A DNA stretch of 64,000 nt from an uncultured Prevotellaceae bacterium. GTDB lineage: Bacteria > Bacteroidota > Bacteroidia > Bacteroidales > Muribaculaceae. Within the stretch, counting starts at the first letter, position 1, and every line of letters begins with the position of its first letter. Shown piece by piece: positions 44,819-52,999 of this stretch. The position numbers and the translations under genes were made by a program. Below the pieces are notes generated by a model. The model did not search any database. It had not been told where the DNA came from and worked only from the letters and a program-made list of their open reading frames with translations. The DNA is taken from NCBI GenBank assembly GCA_947165485.1, contig CAMVAP010000006.1, positions 1 through 64,000 of the forward strand. The letters run 5' to 3'.

Positions 44819-47425
44819 TCATTGCTTGATGATGGCATTGAGGACGGCGTTTAAGTCAGCGATGTTGATCTCACCGTCACCGTTCACGTCGGCCACGTTG
44901 GTCACGCCATCACCAGGCACACGGGAATGACCACCGCTACCGGGCCCATTAATGATGACATCTATCACATTGTTGGCATCGGCAATGCTGATCTCGCCAT
45001 CGCCATTCACATCGGGCAAATCGGTTGACACATCCCCGAGAATCTGGGAGAAGTCCTTCCAATAATCTGCCGCTTGATAGGCTCCAACAGATTCGGGCAA
45101 GACATGCAGCGTCGCCTGGGCGTAATCCTCCATTCTGTTAAAAAGGGCACCACTGCAAGCGGGAGGGGTGTTGGCTAGACTGGTCACGCTGGTCAGCTGT
45201 CGGCACTCATTAAATACTGACCGCCCCATGCTGGTGACCCCACTGCCGATCCTGGCACTGGCAAGACGACTGCACCCCTGGAAAGCCCCGTCACCGATGG
45301 TGGTGACCGATTTAGGGATAGAGATCGCCTCTAGACCTGTACAGGAGCTGAACGAATAATTGCCTATTGTGGTGAGCGCATTGGAAAGCGCTACGCTCTT
45401 AAGCGCTGAACAGCAAGCAAAAGCGCTGGCACCGATCGTTTCCACCGAATTGGGGAGCGTGATTTCGGTCAACCCTGTGCAGACACTGAAGGCCGATGCT
45501 TCAATTTTCCTGAGCGAGTTGGGAAACACCACATCGGTCAATCCCTTGCATCTAGTGAATGCCTCCATGCCGATAGAGTTCACCGAGTTACCAATGACCA
45601 AACTCGTTATTTTCTCACATTCGGCAAACGCGTCATTGCCTATCGACGTCACTGAATTGGGAATGGTTACACTCGTCAACTTGGTGTTGCCCTTTGCGAT
45701 AACTTTAGGAATGCGCTGCACATGCTCACCAAACACTATTGACGGGCACTCCCCAAATAGAGCGTAAACTCCTGTATGCTGGCAATCAACGGCATTGAAG
45801 AACACAGTCTCAAGGTGTGAACACCATGAAAACGCATAATCGTGTATCACGGTTACCGATTCAGGAATTGTTATACTTGTCAAGCCGTCGCAGGCATAGA
45901 AGGCAAAACTACCGATGCTGGTGAGCGAGTTTGGGAGAGTGATTTGTTTCAGACCCGAGCAAATCGAAAAGGCATAAGATCCGATAGATGTCAGTCCTTC
46001 AGGGAGCGTGATCTGGGTCAGCCCTTTACAACTACTGAAGGCATTACCGCCAATGGTGGTCACCGTAGCGGGAAGCGTAATACTAGTCACATTGACACAG
46101 GTGCTAAAAGCATTATCGCCGATAGCAACGACAGGATACGTCACGCCATCATGGGCAACTTGGGCAGGAATCACGATGTCACCCATGTAGCTGTTGGGGT
46201 AGCCATTGTGAGTGACAATGGCTTGGTCTTCCACTACATTATAATATATGCCATCGACCTTGAAGTCATAGCCGTAACCATCGGTGACTTCCGAGCTATC
46301 GATGGTTGCGTCACCAACGATTTGAGAAAAATCTTTCCACCACATGGCCGCTTGATAGGCAGCGACGGTCTCGGGCAGGACATGGAGCGTTGCACGGGCA
46401 TAATCACCCAAGCCGTCAAGCAAACCACTATCATTAAAAGCAGGCGGTCTAACCGATAAACAAGTCACTTTGACCAGTTGTGGACAGCTATGAAAAATCG
46501 TATTACCGATTGAGTTGACACCACAGCCCAGGGTTACGCTGTCGAGCTTAGCGCATTGCTCAAAGGCGTAATCACCGATATAAGAAACCGAGTTGGAAAG
46601 GACTAAGTTGGTCAATCCAGTGCAGCCCTTGAAGGCACAAACGCCTATATCAGTAACCGAGTTGCCCATCACAATATATTCAAGCCCCGAACAGCCACTA
46701 AACGCATAACTCTGGATGGTAGTCACTGCATCGGGAATCACCAGGCTGGTCAGGCTCTTGCAGTCGCTGAAAGCGCTGCCACCAATGCTGATGAGCGACT
46801 CGGGGAGTATCACATCGGTCAGACTTGTGCACCTCTCGAACGCAAGACCTCCGATAGAGGTCACCGAATTGGAAAACGTCACATGCTTCAACTGCGCTTG
46901 ACGATAGGCCAGATATTCTGGAACCACCTGCACACGGTCGCCAAAGACGATTGATTCCAACGGGCAGTCTTTAAACACCTGGTACATTGACGGGCTTGTG
47001 CAATTAACGGCGTTGAAGTACAGGTCCTTGATGCCCGTGCAGCCCTCAAGAGCCTTCGGGTCTATGTGAGTAACCCCCTCGGGGATAGTCATGCTGGTCA
47101 AGCCAGTACAGTGGCTTAACGAATATGGACCTATAGATAAAATCGATGCGGGGAGTGTGACACTTGCCAAATCGGTGCAGTTGTTGAAAGCGTAGGCTCC
47201 GATGATGGTGACGGGATAGGTCACGCCCTCATGGGTGACACTCTCGGGAATCACGACATCTCCGCTATAGTAGCTGGAGGATTCATTACTAGTAACGACG
47301 GCTTGCCTATTCTCAATATTGTAATAGATGCCATCGGCCTCAAAGTCATAGCCCATGGCCGTCACTGGTGACAACAGTAGCATTGCCAGCAGCATGATTG
47401 GGTTGAATAGTGATATCTGTTTCAT
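44819..47425 (-). CDS. BspA-like LRR surface protein, two modules plus C-terminal dockerin
   Basis: An 868-aa exported protein. After the signal peptide, two homologous modules follow (about 25-385 and 385-790). Each starts with YDFxxDGIYYNV and ...VTYPV, contains about ten LRR_5 units (CTGLTSMTIPEGVTHI style) and ends in a WWKDFSQIVGD-like segment. A dockerin pair ends the protein (DVNGDGEISIADANNVID, DVNGDGEINIADLNAVLN). BspA-like LRRs mediate binding to host or other cells in oral Bacteroidetes; adhesion is inference here. Start at 47425 (MKQIS) fits the signal peptide. No T9SS tail is apparent. Confidence 0.85.
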   Translation of the reverse strand: MKQISLFNPIMLLAMLLLSPVTAMGYDFEADGIYYNIENRQAVVTSNESSSYYSGDVVIPESVTHEGVTYPVTIIGAYAFNNCTDLASVTLPASILSIGPYSLSHCTGLTSMTIPEGVTHIDPKALEGCTGIKDLYFNAVNCTSPSMYQVFKDCPLESIVFGDRVQVVPEYLAYRQAQLKHVTFSNSVTSIGGLAFERCTSLTDVILPESLISIGGSAFSDCKSLTSLVIPDAVTTIQSYAFSGCSGLEYIVMGNSVTDIGVCAFKGCTGLTNLVLSNSVSYIGDYAFEQCAKLDSVTLGCGVNSIGNTIFHSCPQLVKVTCLSVRPPAFNDSGLLDGLGDYARATLHVLPETVAAYQAAMWWKDFSQIVGDATIDSSEVTDGYGYDFKVDGIYYNVVEDQAIVTHNGYPNSYMGDIVIPAQVAHDGVTYPVVAIGDNAFSTCVNVTSITLPATVTTIGGNAFSSCKGLTQITLPEGLTSIGSYAFSICSGLKQITLPNSLTSIGSFAFYACDGLTSITIPESVTVIHDYAFSWCSHLETVFFNAVDCQHTGVYALFGECPSIVFGEHVQRIPKVIAKGNTKLTSVTIPNSVTSIGNDAFAECEKITSLVIGNSVNSIGMEAFTRCKGLTDVVFPNSLRKIEASAFSVCTGLTEITLPNSVETIGASAFACCSALKSVALSNALTTIGNYSFSSCTGLEAISIPKSVTTIGDGAFQGCSRLASARIGSGVTSMGRSVFNECRQLTSVTSLANTPPACSGALFNRMEDYAQATLHVLPESVGAYQAADYWKDFSQILGDVSTDLPDVNGDGEISIADANNVIDVIINGPGSGGHSRVPGDGVTNVADVNGDGEINIADLNAVLNAIIKQ

Positions 47426-47455
47426 GATCCTGATCAAGATGAGAGGTTACTATAA

Positions 47456-48322
47456 TTAGTGTTGGTTGATGATGGCATCGAGGATGGCGTTGATGTCGGC
47501 GATGTTGATCTCGCCGTCACTGTTCACGTCGGCCACATCGAGCAGACTTTCTCCACTGGGCAAACGGGAATGGCCGCCACTGCCCGGGCCATGCACGATG
47601 ACCTCGATCACATTGTTGGCATCGGCTATATTGATCTCGCCGTCACCATTCACATCCTCGGGGACCGGAACCGGTATATCTCCAATGATTTGGAAGAAGT
47701 CGGACCAAACGGAAGCCGCCAGATAATCGGCCTCATATCCCTCCATGACATGCAGCTTGGCATGGTAATACATCGTGTAGTTGTTAAACAAGCCATAATT
47801 ATCCACCACAGGGGGCGTGGCTGCGAGACATGTCACACTGGTCACTCGGCTACATCCATCCAGTATTGAGTGACCGATGGTCTTGACCCCGCGGCCAAAG
47901 GTGACACTGAGCAGATGGCTGCAACCCATAAACGCCCATTCCTCGATGGTGGAGACCGAGTGGGGAATCGTAACACTTGACAGACCAGAGCAACCATTAA
48001 ACGCCTGCTGGCCGATGGTGGTTATCGAGCCAGGCATGGAGATGCTGGTCAACCCTGCACAACCACTGAACGCATGAGCGCCAATGGCTGTAACCGGATA
48101 GGTGATACTGTCATGGGCCACTTCGCTGGGGATTACCACCTCGCCGTTATAACCGCCAGGAATCCCGGTACCATCACTAGCTGTACCGGGTTTGGTGACA
48201 ATGGCCTGGCCGTTTTTCACATTATAAAAAATGCCATCGACCATGAAGTCATATCCCATGGCAGCAGTCGGCACCAACTGCAGCAGGGCGAGCAAAGCCA
48301 GATGTAACAAAGTCTGTTTCAT
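47456..48322 (-). CDS. Short BspA-like LRR protein with C-terminal dockerin
   Basis: A 288-aa exported paralogue of the preceding protein. It has a single short module: signal peptide, YDFMVDGIFYNV entry, about four LRR_5 units (GCAGLTSISMPGSITTIG style), a VWSDFFQIIGD exit and a dockerin pair (DVNGDGEINIADANNVIE, DVNSDGEINIADINAILD) linked by GPGSGGHSR, the same linker as in the large neighbour. It is read from the promoter near 48434-48463 and probably heads the three-gene minus-strand set. Confidence 0.84.
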   Translation of the reverse strand: MKQTLLHLALLALLQLVPTAAMGYDFMVDGIFYNVKNGQAIVTKPGTASDGTGIPGGYNGEVVIPSEVAHDSITYPVTAIGAHAFSGCAGLTSISMPGSITTIGQQAFNGCSGLSSVTIPHSVSTIEEWAFMGCSHLLSVTFGRGVKTIGHSILDGCSRVTSVTCLAATPPVVDNYGLFNNYTMYYHAKLHVMEGYEADYLAASVWSDFFQIIGDIPVPVPEDVNGDGEINIADANNVIEVIVHGPGSGGHSRLPSGESLLDVADVNSDGEINIADINAILDAIINQH

Positions 48323-48382
48323 ATTGATTTTGAGATTTCAATATCCGCAACAAAAATAATATACCCTGCACCAGTCCACAAT

Positions 48383-48394
48383 ACCCAAATGGGT
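48383..48394. promoter_or_regulatory. 12-bp palindromic site in the leader of the dockerin cluster
   Basis: ACCCA-AA-TGGGT, a perfect 5-bp inverted repeat around 2 nt, between the minus-strand promoter and the ATG at 48322. Possible operator; short. Confidence 0.35.
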
Positions 48395-48433
48395 GTTTCT
48401 TGTAACGAGGGTGACATTGGGATTTCGCACTTG

Positions 48434-48464
48434 CAAAGTTACTGAGAATAATTGGATTTCCAAT
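48434..48464 (-). promoter_or_regulatory. Promoter with palindrome over its -33 element (dockerin cluster)
   Basis: CAAAGTTA (48434-48441) is TAACTTTG on the minus strand, and CAA at 48461-48463 supplies the TTG 19 bp away. The palindrome ATTGGA-TT-TCCAAT (48451-48464) covers that -33 element, suggesting a regulator site. The leader is about 105 nt. The 300-bp gap between divergent genes holds nothing else I can define. Confidence 0.55.
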
Positions 48465-48593
48465 GGGTTAACAGCATCATTCTGACTTCATTTTAGACTT
48501 TCTAAAATGTTAAATATCAATCTATTATAAAACAAAAAGTTCATTTTGGGATAATCTTGCAGAATATGGCTCAAAATATTGGAGAAAAAGTCT

Positions 48594-48601
48594 TACTTTT
48601 G
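48594..48601 (+). promoter_or_regulatory. -7 element of the TPR regulator gene
   Basis: TACTTTTG, 28 bp before the ATG at 48630. It excludes the frame start at 48579. Confidence 0.58.
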
Positions 48602-48629
48602 CGACACCATAAACCAACAAACCCTAGAA

Positions 48630-50417
48630 ATGAAACCGAGAAATCTTATTTTCACACTCGCAGTTTTCACCCTGGCCCTGACATGCTGCAACGGTGGCCA
48701 TGACACTGCCGCGATGCGAGAGTTGGCCAGCATCGATTCGGCACTGACCATCGCGCGACAATATGAAAGCGCCCAGCAACGCCTGGACTCCATGCGCCCC
48801 GCCTCGTTTTCCAAGGCCGAGCGTGCCTACTATAACCTGCTCATTACCCAAGCCCACTACAAGAACTACATCGACGACACGACCGATGCAGTGATCAATG
48901 AGGCCGTCAATTACTACAAGAATCATGGCGATGAGCCCGAGAAACTCACCCGCTCACTGCTTTACCAGGGTTGCGTCTATGAAATCCTGGGTGATGCCGA
49001 AAAAGCGATAGCGTCCTACAAGGATGCCGAGAACGTGGCCGAGGATGATGACATGGAAAACAAGGCCTACGCCAAACTAAGGCTTGCTACCCTCTATGCC
49101 GACAATTCCAACTATGCTGGCCTGAAAATCAAGAAATACAAGGAGGCCCTCGACCTGTACCGTCGATTGGGAGACAAACATTACCAGATCGTGTGTCTTA
49201 CCGACATTGGCGGCTTTTATCGCAACGATACCACCAGCAGCGACAGCGCCCTGTATTACATCAATCGAGCGATAGAATTGTCACAGGCCCAGCACGAGAA
49301 TTGGTTCCTGTTCCAGAACCTGTATTATCGCGCCGAGATGTACTGCCTGCTCACCAGGGAGTACAACAAGGCCCGAGTGGATATTCTCAAGGCGCTGGAA
49401 GCCGGCAAGGGCGAGATTGACCATCCCCGGGCACACTATATAGCCGCCGAGACTTACCTGAACTTGGGCCGCCGCGACTCAGCACTGTACTATCTGAACC
49501 ATGCGCCCGCCAGCGGCAGGATGAGTAAAAGCGTCAGTGACAAGGTGATGTATTACCGCATCCTGAGCGAGATTGGCAAGGCAGACAAGGATTGGGACAC
49601 ATACACCACCAACTTTGAACGAGCCAACGAGATGGCCGACTCTATATTATTAGATAATGTGAATAAGAATTATCTGGAAGTAGAGAAGAAATATGACCTC
49701 CAGCTCGAAGAGCTCAAGAAGGTGAAAAGTGAGTCACGCATGAGAGGCGCCATCATGCTAGCGGCACTGCTGGCCTTGCTGGCGCTAGGGCTGACGTTCC
49801 TGGCATGGCGTTACCGCAGCCGCCTGAGGCAAAAGACGACCGAATATGAGCTGCAACGGGCCGACCTTGACGCATCGCTGGCCAGCCTGCAACAGATGAG
49901 GACAACCATCGGCAACTATGAGCACCAACTCAAGGCCACGCAAGACGAGCTGCGAGGCAACGAGGTGCGCATGAGTGAGGAACTGGCCACCCTGGAAGAG
50001 AGAAAGCGCCAGAGCGACGAGATGCGCTCGATTCTTGACAACCAGATTCAGGTGATTCACAAGCTCATGCAGCTGTCCTACGAGAACACCGAGGCCACCT
50101 TCATCCGCAAGTTCACCGAGGTGATGTCTCTCCCCAACGAGGGCGCTCTACCCACCGACTCCTACTGGAGCAACCTTTATACCCTGGCCAACGAGTTGCA
50201 CAACAATGTGCTGGTCGAGGCTCAGCGCATCGCCGGTGGCACACTCAACGAGAGCGAAATCAACTTCCTAGCCCTGTATTGCTGCGGTTTCTCGCGGACG
50301 GTCATCATGATCTGCATGAAGTATAGTAGCCTGGGCACCGTCTCCAACAAGAAGATCCAGATTGCCAAGAAGCTGGGTGTCAACAACCTCGACGACTTTG
50401 CTAACAATTATAGATAG
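48630..50417 (+). CDS. TPR membrane protein with LuxR-like C-terminus (candidate regulator)
   Basis: A 595-aa protein. An N-terminal lipoprotein-like signal (ALTCC, Cys about 18) precedes TPR-type helical repeats (about 60-340; YEILGDAEKAIASYKDAENVA). A single membrane segment (about 370-392, LAALLALLALGLTFLAW), a long coiled coil (about 400-485) and a C-terminal helix-turn-helix-like region follow (LNESEINFLALYCCGFS, about 535-590). Such TPR-TM-HTH proteins in Bacteroidetes are thought to be membrane-tied regulators; no DNA target is known here. Its TAG stop starts the longest heptad array. Start taken from the -7 box. Confidence 0.75.
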   Translation: MKPRNLIFTLAVFTLALTCCNGGHDTAAMRELASIDSALTIARQYESAQQRLDSMRPASFSKAERAYYNLLITQAHYKNYIDDTTDAVINEAVNYYKNHGDEPEKLTRSLLYQGCVYEILGDAEKAIASYKDAENVAEDDDMENKAYAKLRLATLYADNSNYAGLKIKKYKEALDLYRRLGDKHYQIVCLTDIGGFYRNDTTSSDSALYYINRAIELSQAQHENWFLFQNLYYRAEMYCLLTREYNKARVDILKALEAGKGEIDHPRAHYIAAETYLNLGRRDSALYYLNHAPASGRMSKSVSDKVMYYRILSEIGKADKDWDTYTTNFERANEMADSILLDNVNKNYLEVEKKYDLQLEELKKVKSESRMRGAIMLAALLALLALGLTFLAWRYRSRLRQKTTEYELQRADLDASLASLQQMRTTIGNYEHQLKATQDELRGNEVRMSEELATLEERKRQSDEMRSILDNQIQVIHKLMQLSYENTEATFIRKFTEVMSLPNEGALPTDSYWSNLYTLANELHNNVLVEAQRIAGGTLNESEINFLALYCCGFSRTVIMICMKYSSLGTVSNKKIQIAKKLGVNNLDDFANNYR

Positions 50418-50498
50418 TTGATAGTTGTTAGTTGTTAGTTCTTAGTTGTTAGTTCTTAGTTGTTAGTTCTTAGTTGTTAGGTGTTAGGTGTTAGGTGT
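50415..50498 (+). repeat. Twelve-unit heptad stop array
   Basis: Twelve consecutive exact 7-bp units begin at the gene's TAG stop: TAGTTGA, TAGTTGT x2, then TAGTTCT alternating with TAGTTGT, then TAGGTGT x3. TAG is invariant in every unit, and the alternation of G/C at unit position 6 suggests amplification by 14-bp slippage. The convergent transporter gene ends 26 bp later, also with a TAG (read on minus). Confidence 0.88.
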
Positions 50499-50523
50499 TG
50501 GCCTGGACCTGAAAACTGAAAAA

Positions 50524-51867
50524 CTAAATAATTCCTGTGAGATAGAGGAAGATGAAAATGATACTCACGGGAGCCACATAGCGCAAACAGAAGACAAAGT
50601 AGGATTCTGACTTGCCCTTGAGACGACCACCGTTGGTCAACTGGTCGTGGAGCACCTTGCGATCCATGATCCAGCCCACATATACTGCAGTGAACACTCC
50701 ACCCATGAGCATGAAGATGTTGCTGGCGGCATAGTCCATCGCGTCAAAGATGCTCTTGCCAAAGATCTTGACATCCTCAAGCACATTGAACGACAACGCG
50801 GCCACCACAGCCAGGGCAAAGGTAAACACGGCTGTCCATGCAATGGCACGGGGACGCGACATCTTGCGCTCCTCGATCATAAAGGTGATGGGGATCTCGC
50901 TCAATGAGATCGTCGAGGTCAACGAGGCAAAGAACACCAGCAGGAAGAACAACAAGGCCCAGAAATATCCACCCGTCATCTGCTGGAAGATGCCTGGCAG
51001 CACCTCAAAGATGAGCCTTGGGCCAGCCGTCGGCTCTACACCAAAGGAGAATACAGCAGGGAAAATCATCACACCCGAGAGGATGGCTACCAGCGTGTCG
51101 AGCACACCCACCATCGTGGCGTCCTTGACCAGCGAAATGTCATCCTTGAAATAGGAGCCGTAGGTCACCAGGCATGAGATACCGATGGAGAGAGACAAGA
51201 AGGCTTGCCCAAACGCATCCAGCACCCCTCGCAGGGTCAATTGGGAAAAGTCGGGATAGAAAAGGAATTTCAACCCCCTTGATACGCCAGGCAGGAACAA
51301 CGCCTTGATACAGAAGATTATGAGAATGAGAAACAGCAACGGCATCATGATGCTGGACACACGTTCAATGCCCTTCTCGATGCCACGGCTCATCACCATA
51401 AAGTTAAACACCAGGAACAACACCGTCCACCCCACACAGCGCCATGGATTGGCCACCAGCGACGAGAACATATCGTTATACTCCTGGGCGCTGTGACCGC
51501 TCAATTGCCCCATCGCCGCCTGATACAGGTACTCGATGATCCAGCCGCACACCACGCTGTAAAAGCCGATGACCACAAAGCTGCCCAAGATGCAGACATA
51601 GGTAAACAAATAATACTTCTTGCCTGGAGATAACTGCTTGAGCGCAGCCTTCATATTGCTGTGGGTCGATCGACCGATCACAAACTCACTCAATATCACA
51701 GGAATACCCATCACCAGAATGCAACAGATGTACACCAGGATAAAGGCACCACCACCGTTTACTCCTGCCTCATAGGGGAAACGCCAGATGTTTCCCAGTC
51801 CCACAGCCGACCCTACCGCTGCCGCGATAGCGCCCATGCGTGTTGCAAATCCCACTCGTTTTGCCAT
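50524..51867 (-). CDS. Sodium-dependent transporter of the NSS/SNF family
   Basis: A 447-aa inner-membrane protein of the neurotransmitter:sodium symporter family, about 11 to 12 helices. The sodium/substrate-site signature is at the N-terminus (RMGAIAAAVGSAVGLGNIWRFPY, TM1), with GGGAFILVY in TM2 and a Ser-rich TM8 (ASLTSTISLSE). Bacterial members mostly import amino acids such as tryptophan, leucine or tyrosine; the substrate cannot be told. Upstream (61 bp) is the short HhH-type gene, also minus. Confidence 0.92.
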   Translation of the reverse strand: MAKRVGFATRMGAIAAAVGSAVGLGNIWRFPYEAGVNGGGAFILVYICCILVMGIPVILSEFVIGRSTHSNMKAALKQLSPGKKYYLFTYVCILGSFVVIGFYSVVCGWIIEYLYQAAMGQLSGHSAQEYNDMFSSLVANPWRCVGWTVLFLVFNFMVMSRGIEKGIERVSSIMMPLLFLILIIFCIKALFLPGVSRGLKFLFYPDFSQLTLRGVLDAFGQAFLSLSIGISCLVTYGSYFKDDISLVKDATMVGVLDTLVAILSGVMIFPAVFSFGVEPTAGPRLIFEVLPGIFQQMTGGYFWALLFFLLVFFASLTSTISLSEIPITFMIEERKMSRPRAIAWTAVFTFALAVVAALSFNVLEDVKIFGKSIFDAMDYAASNIFMLMGGVFTAVYVGWIMDRKVLHDQLTNGGRLKGKSESYFVFCLRYVAPVSIIFIFLYLTGII

Positions 51868-51928
51868 ATCTTTACAGTTTTCAGGTTAATATTATTTTTC
51901 TCAAGTATCGTCAAGACCATGCCTGATG

Positions 51929-52237
51929 TCAGAAACTGGGCACTGGATCCACGCGCCTGGGCTGGGGAGAACTTCCTGACGACCGGGCGGGTTGCTTCTT
52001 CTTGCGCACCTTGCGCTTGGCGTGACGGGGCTTCTTGGGCACCGCTGTGGTATCATCGACACGAGCCGAGTCAATCTCCGATTCAAACTGGATCAGGGCT
52101 GCCTCGTGAGCGTCGGTCGGCACCTCGGTTTTGCAAGAGCGCACGGCAAGCGTGGATAACAGAATGACGGCAATAATGACAAGCAGCACTATAGTGCCGC
52201 GACGCTCGTGCCTTGTCATGTCAAAGAAATCCCTCAT
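51929..52237 (-). CDS. Short membrane-anchored protein, probable truncated HhH/ComEA-type protein
   Basis: A 102-aa protein: a cytoplasmic N-terminus MRDFFDMTRHERRG, one membrane helix (about 16-33) and a basic, Pro-rich tail (KKPRHAKRKVRKKKQPARSS). The N-terminus resembles Bacteroidetes helix-hairpin-helix proteins of about 250-320 aa, but the HhH domains are missing and the frame stops 60 bp before the next gene, so I read it as shortened. It has its own minus-strand -7 box at 52272-52279. Confidence 0.6.
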   Translation of the reverse strand: MRDFFDMTRHERRGTIVLLVIIAVILLSTLAVRSCKTEVPTDAHEAALIQFESEIDSARVDDTTAVPKKPRHAKRKVRKKKQPARSSGSSPQPRRVDPVPSF

Positions 52238-52271
52238 TCCATCAGAACAGTCTTTTCACAATACGTTGTCA

Positions 52272-52279
52272 CAAAAGTA
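52272..52279 (-). promoter_or_regulatory. -7 element of the short HhH-type gene
   Basis: CAAAAGTA on the plus strand is TACTTTTG on the minus strand, 35 bp before the ATG at 52237. Confidence 0.55.
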
Positions 52280-52384
52280 CCCCATTTTCACGACACCAAC
52301 AATCACCTTTCCCTTTTTTTAATAAAAAAAGTAGAATTCAAATATTTTTTCGCCTAAAAACATCTTTCATCCATAAAAAATCAT

Positions 52385-52392
52385 TACTTTTG
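52385..52392 (+). promoter_or_regulatory. -7 element of the VanZ-like gene
   Basis: TACTTTTG (TAnnTTTG), 33 bp before the ATG at 52426. Confidence 0.55.
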
Positions 52393-52425
52393 CAGGCTGA
52401 AATAAAAAAGATTTGAAACAATTAA

Positions 52426-52884
52426 ATGAAGAACTTCATTTTATCAATACCTCGCGGAGTATCATCGGCAGTAATGGTGCTGATCGTGCTATACTTCACG
52501 TTTGCCAATAATCCTCTGGGGGTTGATGCCCTCAAGATATTCCCCTATGCTGAACAGGTGGGACATTTCATTTTATACTTCATAACAGCTCTGGTATTCA
52601 TTCTGGATTATGCCAAGGCCCGACTCCCCCACCACAGCAAGATCAATCAGGAAATGGCGCTTGCCGCTGTAGCAGCAGTGATTTCTATTGTCATGGAGAT
52701 CTTACTCATGATCAAGACCAACGGCTACAACTATGACTTGCTTAACTTCTATGCCGCCACGGTTGGCGCCACGGCAGCATTCCTGTTCTACCACTTCTGG
52801 TTGCTGCACCCCTTCCGTCATTACCTGTACCACTCCATCCAGCACCACTGGCGCTACCAGCACCGCCGCAAGAAGAGAAAATAA
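52426..52884 (+). CDS. VanZ-family membrane protein
   Basis: A 152-aa protein with four hydrophobic segments and the VanZ-like pattern: DKxxHF-type motif as EQVGHFILYF (about 42-53) and the later DLLNFYAATVGATAAF (about 104-119). The C-terminus is His/Arg/Lys-rich (HSIQHHWRYQHRRKKRK). VanZ proteins can lower glycopeptide binding, but most chromosomal members are of unknown function. Monocistronic; the next gene is the HTH-methyltransferase. Confidence 0.75.
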   Translation: MKNFILSIPRGVSSAVMVLIVLYFTFANNPLGVDALKIFPYAEQVGHFILYFITALVFILDYAKARLPHHSKINQEMALAAVAAVISIVMEILLMIKTNGYNYDLLNFYAATVGATAAFLFYHFWLLHPFRHYLYHSIQHHWRYQHRRKKRK

Positions 52885-52922
52885 ACGTGAGTATTCACTA
52901 CTCTCAATGATTATAAATGTTT

Positions 52923-52963
52923 TTTAGGTGATATTTTTGTCAAACTCAAAAATATCACCTAAA
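52923..52963. promoter_or_regulatory. 17-bp-arm inverted repeat spanning the core promoter of the HTH-methyltransferase
   Basis: 52923-52939 (TTTAGGTGATATTTTTG) and 52947-52963 are perfect reverse complements around a 7-nt spacer. The left arm ends in the TTG of the -33 element (52937-52939), and the right arm contains the first four bases of the -7 element TAAATTTG (52960-52967), so any dimer bound here would cover the promoter. A terminator for the VanZ-like gene is the alternative, but no T-run follows. Confidence 0.75.
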
Positions 52964-52967
52964 TTTG
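52937..52967 (+). promoter_or_regulatory. Promoter of the HTH-methyltransferase gene
   Basis: TTG (52937-52939) and TAAATTTG (52960-52967), 20-bp gap; leader of about 26 nt to the ATG at 53000. Confidence 0.7.
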
Positions 52968-52999
52968 TCATATTCTAATCAAAAGCATGTGATACTGTT

